A model generated the notes under the pieces. It had not been told where the DNA came from and did not search any database. It saw nothing but the letters and a program-made list of their open reading frames with translations. A stretch of DNA of 64,000 nucleotides. Source: Astropecten irregularis. Its lineage: Eukaryota > Echinodermata > Asteroidea > Paxillosida > Astropectinidae. The translations under genes and the position numbers were made by a program. Below, one piece after another: positions 1-13,500 of this stretch (position 1 is the first letter of the stretch; every line of letters begins with the position of its first letter). The stretch is from assembly GCA_963971285.1 (NCBI GenBank), contig OZ020246.1, forward strand, positions 25,208,494 to 25,272,493. The letters run 5' to 3'.

Positions 1-1521
1 TGTAAGTAATACAGAACTTGAAATTTCAGCCGGTGTCCTCTGGCCATCCTCAAGAGAGAAGGCCGAACTGTGGTGATGCGCAGGTTTATTTGGAGCTTAA
101 AAGCTTAGGCCAAAAAAAATAATAGTTCTGCTTCCGGTTTCCCGACCGACCCTAATTTTAGGCTGCGACCCTAAAAATGTTATCGGGGAAAAAAAACGGG
201 CAGACGGTCTCCGGTTTTATTTCAAAACGGTTTTCTTTTTTTCAGTTTACATTTTCCGAAAACCTGCAACGTATTTTGTTACATGCTGAAAATCAAACAC
301 TTTCTAAATACTGCACAAATCAGCTAAATCACCAAGAAATATACCGATAAAAAGTGGAAGAAAATGCCACCTTTTCTGTCGTAAAGTGCCGAAACACAGC
401 ACTGGGGCATAAAACTTACAAAGCGCATACGGGCGACAGAGCCCACACAACGGCAGACATTATCTCGATCGCACGGTGCCTACACAGCGAACATGCGGTG
501 TGCTGTGTGCACGATGCATGGTTTGTTGCGGTCGGAATTAATAGACTTGTCTTGGTTCTTGCATTACTTTTTTACGTACGCTGAATGGGTTGTGATGGTG
601 TATCAGTCATAAGAGGGCGCACTACAAACATGTAGACCATGCGGTCTGGCGAACTCAAAGTCGAAACGATCGCGCGGCATACGTCAAATCATGGAGGTAT
701 TTTTCCTACCTCCATGGTCAAATATAGCCAGCGTTTTCGTGGAAATTATACCGGTAATTAGGGTTAATATTATTAGGTGTAGGGCCTATTTATTATTTTG
801 TTTGTTCGGGAATTTTTTTCGTTTGATCGTAATCGTTTTGTAATTTGAATGGTGATCTTTGGTCTGGAGTAAAGTTGTCGTTCCTGCGTTTGTGAATTTC
901 CGTTGCCGTTCGGCCGCTAGGCCTATTCTTTTTTTTTTTTGAAAAATTTTGGGCCTATACGGTCTCACGGTTTTGTTGGTTTTTATTTCTTTCAAAACCG
1001 CCAAACCTTAATTTAAATGTATTTTTGGGATCGTTTTGAGGGCGGTTTTTCAGTTTCTATTTTACTCAAAATCAACCAAGCACTTGGCAGATGCGTCCAT
1101 ATGTTTGTGCACAAAAACAAATGGCAAAAAAAAAAGTTTTTCGAACGACCGACCCTATTTTGAAATGCCATGTAATCGGAAGCAGAACTATTTTTTTTTT
1201 GGCCTTATGTATACAGCTCAGCCTTGGTGCTATGAGCGCACAAAGGCTTATCAAGCACACAAAGCCATCTCTACCCTCACAGGTAACCATTTACTCTTGG
1301 ATGTAGGGGAGCAATGTGTGACAAAGCATCAAGAATGCAGGCACCACAACCCATGGCTGGATTCGAACCCACAATCTGTAGATTGACCACAAGATCTTGA
1401 GCATGACACACCAGACCACTAGAGGCCACATCACCCCAGATCAGAGCAACCCAGAGTCCGTCCCCAGACAACAGAACAAACACGGGAAGGAAATACTTGT
1501 ATCCAAATGTTTTTCACTCAC
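1..1521. other. CARMIL intronic DNA, mostly transposon
   Basis: No exon with leucine-rich-repeat similarity is visible here. The stretch holds the TTA-flanked element (108-1204) and a minus-strand tRNA-like SINE fragment near 1340-1425, whose B box reads GGGTTCGAATCC. The 1-107 remainder shows nothing. Confidence 0.6.
108..1204. mobile_element. Inverted-repeat DNA transposon remnant flanked by TTA (Harbinger-type features)
   Basis: Left end GGCCAAAAAAAATAATAGTT and right end CTATTTTTTTTTGGCC are inverted copies continuing into TTCTGCTTCCGG / CGGAAGCAGAA. Both sides carry TTA (105-107, 1205-1207), the target duplication typical of PIF/Harbinger elements. Related sequence continues inside both ends (GACCGACCCTA on each arm). 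No transposase is seen, so it is a non-autonomous copy. Confidence 0.6.
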
Positions 1522-4500
1522 TCTGTTGAGAAGGCGTTCGGGAAGCATTTCTTGACCTCCAGGGCTATAAACTCAATGATGGAGTCGACCTCCTCGGCTG
1601 AGTCAGTGGAGAGACTGAAGACTGTCTTGGGAAGAGAATCCTTCTTCATGGAGACGTGGATCTTGAGCTTCATACAAAAAGAAAACATTCAACTTCCAAT
1701 CAAGACTTTGACTTTAAGTTTAGAGACCCAATGGACCCATCCAGCTTTGCTCTTAAGCCCCGCCCATGATGACGGGCCAACTGGTATGGTTTGTGTGTGT
1801 TTTACATACCCCATGTGACCAAGGCTTTCCTGGTCACCTGATTAAAAGGCGTCCTCCAATTGGTCAATGCAAACAGTTTCATTGACAGACCTGAAGGGTC
1901 CATTTTATGCCTCTTTGGATGTTCAAACCACATTTACATTTACAGTTTACTACTAAACATACAGTAATTTACAAATAAAACCAGTGAGCTGTTTATATGG
2001 GAATTTCAATCAGTGCTTAATTAGCATGTTTTCCCTTGAGCAGGACAAACTACAAAAACAAAAAAATCATCATCATCATTGTGTGGAGCCATTCTGTGCA
2101 AGTCTCATTTCAGAGGTCCATGTCCTTTTGTTGGGTATCTTGAGTGTCTTTATTCATGTAACTGTGTGGTCTTCACAAAGTGGTTTAAAATTTTAAGATG
2201 AGCTGTCAGTGTCATCATATTGATTGGTATTGTAACATCACACTCTGTTCAACAATTAGGAAGAATTCAGATTTTAAGATCGATTGGGTGATTAGTTGTC
2301 TCACCTGCAGTGGCTTGAGGCTCTCCATGTGGTGGATCTCCAAGTAGTGGAACTCATGCTCCAGCTGTATCAAATACGAGCAGTCATGAGCAAGGTCAGT
2401 TAGCAAACTGATGGTACACTGGGGAGTCTGGTTGGTGTAGCATTTCTTTGCCTTGCCTTGCCCTTTCATCTCTGACGGCCTGGGTTCAAATCCTACTCAG
2501 CCCACAATATGATTGAGTTTTCAGTCCCATTACCTGAGATTTCTTACCCTTTTGCCATTCTTGCACTTATTGCTAGTGAAATGCATGAAACAATTAAATG
2601 TAAATTTATCCATGCTGAACATGTTGAATGTGCAGGCATGCAGCCTACATTTCTTCCTTTATCTTTAAAATACATTTACCGTTAATTTAAGCATAAATGT
2701 TTTGCTGCCATTGTTAGCAGACGAATGTGCTTACTGTTAAGCAGTGCTATGCTACCAGCCCATGTTTATACTCACTTTTGTTGGGGTTTTGAAGGAAAGT
2801 ATGAATCCCCTGTACTTGGACAGAGCCTACAAAGAAAGAGAAAACAGAAATATGGAAATATAACTCAAAATGTGAAGATTGACACCGATGACTGGAGCAT
2901 TTGAACCTGCAGCCCGCAGAATGCTATACCAACTGAGCCCTATACATGTACCTGTTCGATTCCCACTCCATGACATTATTTTTGCTTTGTCCACTTTTCA
3001 ATGTCTTAAAATGAATCCCGTCAATTTTTCCTGTGATGCCTCAGGTGCGGGTTATTAAATGATTAAAAAACTTTATAAGGATATTGAAGTTGAATACAGA
3101 TGGACAGTCAAGGTTTCATTCAGAGTTAACCAAATAAGGCATCCAAATTTGGCATCCACTGAAAAGCAAATAGCTTTACAGTGTACATGCCATGTCCAAT
3201 AATGTACATTGTACATGTACATTGCTGATCAAACATACACATACTATAAAAACATCCTGCTCAAATATTTATGGTGTCAATCAATCAATCAAATGCAGAT
3301 CAAATCACTTCATGTACATGAGGGAACTTGCAGATCAGCAACAAAATCTCATAATTCCCAACAAGAACTTAATGTTTTCAAATATTTTCCCAATCTTATT
3401 CACATTTTAAATGTCTGATTGTGATATCTGTAGGTGTGTACATATTGTCCCATCAATTTCCCTGTATCTGTTAATTAGTGATTTCTTTTTTTATAAAGTG
3501 GTACTGTAAGGGTTTTCTTTCTTTTCTTGTTTTCTTCTTTTTATGAGTTTTGCCATTGGACCACGAGTGAAGGCAAATAAAACATGAAATGAATGAAACT
3601 AATGAAATATACACTCCATGACAATACGACAGTACTACATACGTGTACATTGCTAGATTTACTGTACAACAAGGTTCGTGTTCAATAGGTGACCTTCAGA
3701 GTCATATATAAACCATAAAAAGTGCAGCTACAGGAACAATCAATACTTACAAACAAATCCACAATTTTGATGACAACTTCCTGAAAGTGTGGCTCGCTCT
3801 TTGCACGATTAACTAGAGTGTACAAGGTTAATAATGCCTGCCTTGTAACAATTTGTCAAATTTTTGTATAGTGTATGTTCCTATTGAACCTGTTTCCTAG
3901 AGGAAAACAGGCAGTATTCTTCAGGCATGAACATCATACACCGCATATAGGACTGGGACAATTACATGTTATTATAATGACCTCAAACCAGAACAAACAT
4001 TCCATTCAGGAATTTGCTCAAAGAAAACCTTTAAAACAAATCGGACCTCCTATATTGTACAGTGTATGTATGTCTTAGCGATATTTGTGATTAAGTATTT
4101 TTGCCTTTTGTAAACACGGTCATGGACAGTTTTAACAATGTTATTTCTAAAAGTGCAGACAAGTGTTGACAAGTTTTCTTTTAAAAGTGAATGAACGAGT
4201 ATTATCTCCACACTAAACTTCAATGACTTGAACTTCAAGACTTCAACTGAAATTGCACTGCTTGGAGCCTTGGACTAAAATAATGCTGCACTGGTCAGAG
4301 AGCAATTAAGTATATTTAAAACACAACGTTTCTTAAAATTGCTGAATACATGTATTTCCGTTAATACCAATTCATACTAACCCCAACTTTTGTATGCAAC
4401 ATTAAAATGTAATTTTAATTATGGTTAACCTATGCAGTTATAAGTTCTATTAATTATGTAGCCTTTGATAAAGATCCTGCTATGACCAAATTTTGTCAGG

Positions 4501-7500
4501 ACCTGCGACTCAAAGAATTCTTTTAATTATTTGTTGAATCCAAACACAAGCCTGGTACTGTGTGTGGAGTCCTCTGCTAAAACTAAAAATGTTATAAATT
4601 GTGGTTTTACAGTAGTTTGATTTAATGGCATTCATTTACATGTAGCTGCAGTGCTGGACACAGAGTCATACTCTTAGGACCTGTTTGTTTAATGCACAGG
4701 ATCCGATGTTTTGGGATCCACTTCTATATGCAGGGTACGCTAAAATGGGATCCGGATCCGCAGGATTCGTCATTAACAAACAGGCCCATAAACTCCTTTG
4801 GCATTTCCTGTGTTTTTGATAGGGAGGTTATGGTTGGCTAACTCTTTTTTTTTGTCTGGCATGCATGATGTGCCTGGTGGAATGGCAGAAACTGGCAGAT
4901 ATATCCCACTGTAATGTACATATTCTTCTACACTAGTATTTGTGTGTTTAACATTTGTGGGTCAGTCACTGAAAGGCATGAAATGGGTGGGGCAAGGGAG
5001 AGGTGGGGCCTGCTTAGCACAGGCTGCTCCTTCTCCCAACTATCCACTACAAATCATCTATAGGCCTTTTCACACTATCCAAAATCTCGGGGTTGGAACC
5101 GGATCGAACCCCGAGATTTTTTCAACCCTTTTCACACTTGAACATTTTCAACCCCGAGCCAACCCGGGTAGGATGGTCTAGCCGGATCGAAATCAACCCT
5201 GGTAGGGAGCAGGGTTGAAAATCTCAACCCGGTTCCAAACTGCATTTTGGGCCGTGTGACGTGTGATCTGTGTTGCATGAACCGGTTCACCATAAACATA
5301 GTGTGAATGTTGCATCTCTTTGATCAGGTTCAAAAACTTGCAGGGCTGAACCAGGGTGGATCCGGGTTAGTTTCAACACGGATCGAAAAGGAGATAGTGT
5401 GAAAAGGCCTTATGTGCCCCACCCTTTGGTGAAGATACCTTGGCCCTCCTCCATAGTCCTCCTACGTGTACTGTATACATAACCTATGCTTTTCTGTGAA
5501 ATTGAGGCTGTTGATCTCTTGCTGTCCTCTAATGACATTGATGTCATTATCACTACATGTATGTACACAAGATATGTACATGTACATAGTGATAATCTGA
5601 TTGATGGATACAAATCTAGGGAATGGGCCACAATGCGCAGAGTTTGGTATTGGCAGATTCAACAAGAATCTACCAAAATTACCCAACAAGATTGACCACA
5701 AAGGGTATCGTGTTGGACTTTGAAATGATTCACAAACTGAATGTGTCCGGTTCCTTGCCCTGATGCCCAAAAAGGTCTGCGGTGATATAGAACACGTACA
5801 AGTAGACAGAGTCTCCTCCAGATTGGGATTCTTGTCCAGAATGTTTCCAAAACTGTTTCCAGGGTTACCCAAAGTCAAACAGGCCCTGATAATAAGTCTA
5901 TGTGGTTACACCAAATGAGGAATTCACGAACATTAAAATAGATCATTTCCCTGTTCACATTCAGTAATCACTTCCTTCTTCCTTCCTAGAGTATATATCC
6001 AGAATGATGTAAATAATCAATCAACTTAACTGTACATTGTTCATGCCTTCATGTCAAGCTCACTCCATTCACTACTGTTTATAAACAGATATATTCTTGT
6101 TCAATATTTGTATTACAGTCCAAAATGTCACTGCCACAGATAAATGGGGTGAAACTAACAATTGTAGTCATTTTAGAGTCTGAGATGGATACAGTTTCTA
6201 GATTAACACTCTGCGATCATCACTAAATCCCAAATCCATCTATAAACGGAATATTCTATGCAAAGTAGCGATCAATTTTCCGTTTAACGATGGATTAAGG
6301 CTTTAGCGATGATCGCAAAGCATTAGAAAAAAAATCAGCCTACAATGTGTAGATTTACATAAAATGGACCTGAAGTGTAACAAGTACTTAAGAGTGAAGG
6401 TGACCAGTCCATGGCTAAATAATTGGTCAAGGATCGGAGTGAACTTGGCCGATAAAAACAATACCACATCAGTGGATGCTGCAACCAAGCAGTCAGACGG
6501 TTATTTACAGAAGCTGGCTTTTAAAAACTTTCATTTTCCCCAATGATGTTTTCAAGCTGTTTTTGTAATTGCTGGACTGGCAATCACAATTACATGTACT
6601 GGCAGATCATGTACACAATCAGGCAGACAATTGGATATTTATAGTAAGCTTATAAAAACTTGTATTTTTACAAAGGATGTTTTCACTTTCAAAACCAATT
6701 GTGAGATGCAGTCAAAAGTTTAAGTCCAAACAAATGAGGAACAATAAGGGGTCCACGATTGCAGATGTTTGCCCACATTTGTGTACGTTTGTGTATATAT
6801 ATATTTTTATTTTTTTTCATCTCACCTTTTTTTACAAGTTTCAGATTTTCTTTTTTTATTAATCTCTATTATTTTGTGAATCCCATTGGTCTTCACTTCT
6901 TTTTTCAGAAATACCAACAATCTTTGGTAATGTAAAAACTGTACGTTAATCACAGGTTGTTGAATAAACATAGATTCAGTAGACTCACATTTATATTAAG
7001 GACACCTAAGTTTCCTTTTTCCTTTTAAAAAAGTAGGATCTTTTGTACGTGTATGACCGACCATTGGTCAAAGGTTTTAATCCTTGATTAGAAATGTACA
7101 CACTGTATGGGTTTGAAGAGAAGGGATAATTTAGCAACAGTCATTAATACGCCCCTGGTTAGATGTCATAAAATGAGATCTTGTCTGTCACTACATGTGT
7201 GAGCAAATGACAAATGGGTGAAGGGGAGGCAGGGATTATCTCACCTATGATTTATAACAACAAAATGTCTGTTCACAATGGCAGTCTGAAAAAAAAATAT
7301 ATATCCAAGTAGGACTTTTTAAAAGGCAACTTGGAGTTTAAGAAAGATTTGAGGCTTTGTTTGGTGACAATTGGCACATGTATGTGGATCTGTTTGAGGA
7401 AACACCAGGTAAGAATCGTTCGTACTTTCGCACTTCTTTTTCATTCCCACTTCTCGTAAAGTCTCAATGTTTCGACTAGCCCATCCTGATGAGTCCGTCT

Positions 7501-10500
7501 CCTGACTAGAGCAGGCTAGTTGAAACGTTGAGACCTTACGAGAAGTGCGAACGAAATAGAAGTGTGAAAGTACACTGTACGAACGATTCTTACATGGTGT
7601 TTCTGCAAACCCATCCACATACATGTGCCAATTGTCACCACTTCTCGTAAGGTCTCAATGTTTCGACTAGCCCGTCCTGATGAATCCGTCTCCTGACTAG
7701 AGCAGGCTAGTTGAAACGTTGAGACCTTACAAGAAGTGCGATTGAAATAGAAGTGCGAAAGTACAAACAATTCTTACATGGTGTTTCTGCAAACCAATCC
7801 ACATACATGCACATGTACATGTACCAACTTGAAGTTACTTAGATACAATCAATTGCAATGCATGCAAAATGAGCACATTGGAAATGCAAAGGACATATTT
7901 CTTAACAGTATTAACTATCCCATGAAAATTATGTGGAAATTAAAGGATGCTTGCTGTTCTGTCTTGAATATTGCCTCTCCCAGAGAACAGATTACCCGAC
8001 GGAAGAATTTATCATGTGACATGGCCTTTAAAACAAACTATCGGATTCCAGATGCTAGGTAGGTGGGAAAATCACCAGCCAGTCTAGCAGGTTGTAAAAG
8101 AGGTAGGCTATTAAACGTGTGCTTGTGGTGTACTTTCAATCAAAGCATGCTGGTTTTCATATATACTATTGCAGTAAAATGACAAATCAAAACATCTGAG
8201 GGTGGTAATTTGCCCGCAAATAAAAATTCCAGGTGGGTAAGGTTTCTGTTTAACAAGCCAGGTTATTTTGGTCATGCGATGCTGGTTTGGCCAAAGGGAA
8301 AATTAAAAACTGCATATGACATACAGTATGATACAGGGCATGTACATGTACCGGTACATGTTAGGATTCTTCAGGTAAATTGAGCTCCAGAGAGCAAGTA
8401 GGTACAAAAGGATGCCAAAAATAAAAATCAAAACAAAAAATGTTTTGCATCACATTTGAAATTGTGATGAGAGCTATTAAAATGGTAATTAATGTGTCAA
8501 TTATAACATGTATTATAATTACGTTCTCAGGTTGCAGCATTGCTGCGCGTATCAATGAAATGATCCTTGGGGTATGGCGGTTTGTGCATGGTTTCATTGC
8601 TTGTGACTGCCAAACAAACAAAAATAATTGACTAGTGGGATCACCACCAACATAGGGCTGGATGGCTCAGTTGGTAGAGCGCCTGTACGGTATTCAGGAG
8701 GTCGCCAAGTAAAATCCCGCTCCAGTCAATTTTTCTTTGTTCACTTTTCAATGACTTTAAATTCAGTCAGATTCCCTTGTGGTTATTATTTGATGAATAG
8801 TTTAATTATAATTACAAATAGGGTATTAGGGAGACACGTTAGCGTTATAACATATTATTGATGTATATGTCAACTTCAAATTCAACGGTTTGGAGGATGT
8901 TTAGAAAAACACCTGTATATAAAATAAAGTACATGTATGTGCACTATCCTATAGGATGGGAAAGAGAAGTACCCATCCTTGGTTATTATTAGTACTCAAT
9001 TTACAAATTGATTAATGACATGAAAGGGAGAACTAATTCAGAGAAATATTATAAGTGCACATGTCACATTGCATCTGGTTTGGATTGGTTCCAAACTGAA
9101 ACAAAAATAGTCAGGCAAGTGCAGAGAAGCTGTGAGAGCATTGACACATGAAACTCAGATTGGTCACAAATTACAGATCTATAGGCCTACATGTAAGTTT
9201 GTACATGTATAATATGTAAAATGAAAGAATCAGGGAACACACAACAATTAATAACTGGGCATGCAGGAGGTACCGTTTCCTGGTAACCTTTTATGTGTAG
9301 GCCTACTAGGCTAAGTACATAAACATGCCTGATAGGTTTATCAATTTTGTATACACACTACACACATGATTTGCATACACCCACTGTTTAATTTAGCATT
9401 CAAAATATAAATGCACAATACAACACTTGTATAGTAAGTTTGTAACAAAATATTAAATTGACACTCTTGGACAGTCATGAATAGCAAAAATGAACAGATT
9501 GAACGTGGTCAGGAGGATTAAGTGAAAGATGTCACACTTCTTGGCAATCTCAACAGCGCATCTCACCAGGCACACAGTGAATGGATCATCAAAGATACAA
9601 AGAGCTATGCAGACATAATGTATGTACCTTTGGCTCAGCGCTGGCTATCACAATTTGGTAATACATGTTATGTAGGCCTGCTGTAAATTTCTGCAGATAT
9701 GGCACACTTTTTTTCACCTCAGCAAAAATCAAAAGTTGGGGGTCTTGACAAGTGTAGGTTACAATCATCGCGCAGCGCTAGAAAAGCTTCTGAGGGCACC
9801 ATGAAGCGGTGACACTGACCAACCGACATTCGCATGAAATTAAAGGACGCCGACCGGCTCAAAATTGAGCAAATAATTCATGCAAGATGATAAAAAAATC
9901 TAATATTTTCAACTCGGACCAACACGACAAGCAAAACGTCAGGGTTTGAAATATCCACTAGACTGTTGACCGAGTCTAATGATTTCAGTGTCAGTCTAGT
10001 AAAGTGTGTACTGCACTAGACCGGCTGTCTAGTGATTTTGTTTTCCTTGCACAAATAAAATGTTTCCTTAATTGATGATTTTTGACACAATATTGGATAC
10101 AAATCGGTTTTCCTATGTACATGAATGCCACAGGTCTAGTAAAAAAAAATCAGGTCTAGTAAAACGCTTCAGTTATACTAGACCTGCTGTCCAGTGCTTT
10201 TTTTTCACAAAATTCAAGCCCTGAATGTAAAAGCAAACTATTTAATTGAAATGAGTTTTTACAGTTTTATGCTGATGTGGACTTTGTCATAACGCGACAC
10301 ACATACAGTAGAGAAGTCCAACCTAGGTTGGAGATCTATGTACACGTACATCATGATTGTATTACGTACTGACCCAACCTAGCACAAATGACTCAACTCA
10401 TATTTCCTGTACAGAAAAAAATTTCCATGGTTCAAGTTTCAATTTTTGTTTTAAGTCAAAATGCAAAATAACTCAATGTGAATGGTATCAATGCCATAAA

Positions 10501-13500
10501 ATAAAACATTGTCAAAACAGATGTCCATAGTTTGGTTACAGAACTTTAATTCATGCAGGATTGGCAATTTGTACAAAAAAACATACATTTTTGGTCTGAA
10601 AACTTAATTTAATGGTCATATCAGAAACAATCAGTCTGAAAATATTTCCTTCTCTAAACTGTACAGAGCCATACTCTGTACGAAAGCAACTGGATTTGAA
10701 AACCTGGAAGTATGCACTCAGTGCACTGACTGATTTTGATTGGAGCAATCAAAATTTGAATTTGGGAACATGAAAACAAAGTCTTGTATAAAATATAGGC
10801 CTAAATATTAATTTCTATATTTTCTCACAAATGTGGACACCGATTTGGATGGAATTTTCACAGGTTTAATTGGCATATTGACACATTTTGAAAACTAAAT
10901 AATTGGGATGTTACTCAAATCTTTTAATTACTGTACACTGTACATGTGCATACATACATGTACAGTTAAATGTACCCTGCATAATGTGTTGTTAGTTTTG
11001 CAACACATAATTATGATTTACTAATTATAACACATTTGATAACACAGCAGCTTAAGCTACTCAAGGCTAGATTACGGACATGAACAGTGATCGATCAAAG
11101 TCTTTCCAGAGGGACCAATAAATATAATGTAAAAAGCATTAATTAATAATGCATACAGCATCTTTAAAAGAAGCTCATAATGCATAATTCAGGACCTACT
11201 GTACTTGTTATTTTTATATAGACCCTTAGATTAGACCTGAATTTAATCTAGGCATGTTTGTAATCAAGTCAATGGTGCATGTTCAATACTCCATTGGCAA
11301 TGGTTGAAAGACTGCAATTCAATCTATCTTTAAAACTGAACTTCTGTTTTCCCCAGCTGAAAATCAACCAACAATGACGAGCCAGAATAGTACAACTTGA
11401 ATGCAAAGCATCACACTCCGGTTATCATGCACTAATACAGCAAATTGATGGCATTTTCATCACACCAGCTAATAAAGAACCACAGCTGTTCAATTCAATT
11501 GGTAAATTAAGCACAGCTGGAAAATATGCCAACTGACCAATGCACAGGTGTACAGCATAGAAATGTGTCTCCATAAAGCCAGTAATCAGCTTGAGGCAGG
11601 ATGGTGCTAGTGCTAAATGTGCTGTGACGCCTAGATCTATTTTTACCTCCATAATAATTCAATGCACAATGAATTATCCAGGTGCTATTTTCAATCTAGG
11701 CCTTTATATATTTTTTTTCTCTCACATTATGTTCTGATCAACTGATACGATAGAATGATGAAAGACGAAAATAGTTGGATAAAATATCCAACACATTTGT
11801 CAGGGTGTTAATAAATTTAAAAATGTACGCCCATGTTGAATAGTACATGTTGCGGACTTCAATTTAAACTGTAGGCCCTATTACCCGGTAGGTCTAGGTC
11901 TATTTGATTTAAATTTAACAATTCTAGGGAGAGAAATGTCACCAATGGCAATGTCTTGAGGTACGATATCGTGGAATTTTGATATCTCAGCAATCAGTTA
12001 CAGGTGTATCAGCATAATAGGTGAAACAATTGTCAGAAATGTACAAAGATCAGTCTACATTTTCAAATTCCATGGCCTGCACACTGTACATGCAGGCATA
12101 ATCATGTATATGTACAATGCACATTTCTTGCCAGGAATTGCATCACAATCAAGCTCAAAGTCTGCATGATGACCTTTCATTTAAAGGTGCCAGTAAACTT
12201 GGGGAAAGGCTAGCATCAAAACCACATATCATATTGTTCCAATATGGAGGCTTAGGACTTCAGTATGCCCTAGTTCTCACAAGAAACAACAATATTCACC
12301 GAAAAGTGAACAAAGACAAATTGACTGTAGCGGGATTCGAACCAGCTGCGACCCCTGGAATACCGTACCAGTGCTCTACTAATTGAGCTCTATCCATCAC
12401 TATGTTGGCACCTTGGCGATGTTCCAAAATAATCAGTTATCTTTGTTGGTTTTGCCGAACAATATTCCAATACACAAACAGTATACGTGCAGCTGTCGTA
12501 TTTGGAAATGTGCATTTGAAAAACCCCAAAGAATTGTACCAGGAACAACAGAAGTTAAAAAATATAAGGAAATGCATCACTTAGGCCCCCTATAAAAACA
12601 GAAATTGTCGTTCAATTGTTTTTCTCCAAACTGTGATCACCGATTTTAATAACATTTTTCTCAGGTTATTAGGAAGTACCGATGTGCTTACATGTATTAG
12701 GAAAACTGCACACTCTGCAGATGATGCGTTGAATTGTGCTATTCCAAGACCAAACACAATCCTAAATATTACCTTTCACTTTGTCCTATTGTCTACTGAA
12801 TAAACAACGGGTCATTGTTCTGTTGGTCACAAATACACAGTGCATTACCGGATTTGCGTCCGTTAGGTAAATCTGTAATCACTGTTTTTCTAGATACTAA
12901 ATTTAGCACCTGAAAGATTACTGTAGGTAACTACAGGAAATATCTCAGGGCCAAATTCAGTGTGCTGTGTCAATTGTTTTTATCAATTGGACAAATAGTC
13001 GACTATATACTGTATGTATGGTGGTAATAAAAACTTCACATTATTCATTCATATGAACTTACAACTTTCATTCTTTTTCATGTAAAAACAACGTGCAAGC
13101 CCACTGATAAACAAACGAGTAGACAATGAAACAGAGAACAAAAATATCACAATGAAATCACACCTATTAATATTTTCTTGAGAGGGGTGTCTCTTGGCCT
13201 AAGTAAACACCATTTGTAAAAAACTTGGTTTTGTTAATACAAGGCAACTCGAAACTGTACAGTATACATGACTCAATGCCCAAAGTAGGCACGTTCTCAC
13301 TCACCAAAAAAGCGCGACTATTTGGGTCGCGATTTGCAATGCGACCCAAATAGTCGCGCTTATTTGTGTGGGGACACAAATCATCGCGACTATTAGTGCG
13401 TCTTTTTTCAAATAGTTGCGATTATTTGATGCGTGAACGGTGCACCAAAAAATACCGTTTTTTGATAACCCATCATGCAAGGCGGGCCCGCGGGTTTAGC

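Noticed and set aside
8651..8725. Possible tRNA gene (GGCTCAGTTGGTAGAGC)
   Set aside because: The B box is broken, no cloverleaf closes, and the same sequence with a shared tail recurs at several sites, so it is a SINE-like repeat.
9472..9650. Minus-strand open segment reading LCIFDDPFTVCL with a GTGAGA donor
   Set aside because: No family recognised, no supported partner exon, and its phase does not fit the CARMIL exons.
11425..11652. Minus-strand hydrophobic open frame, 75 codons
   Set aside because: No convincing splice sites or similarity; composition matches the surrounding intron.
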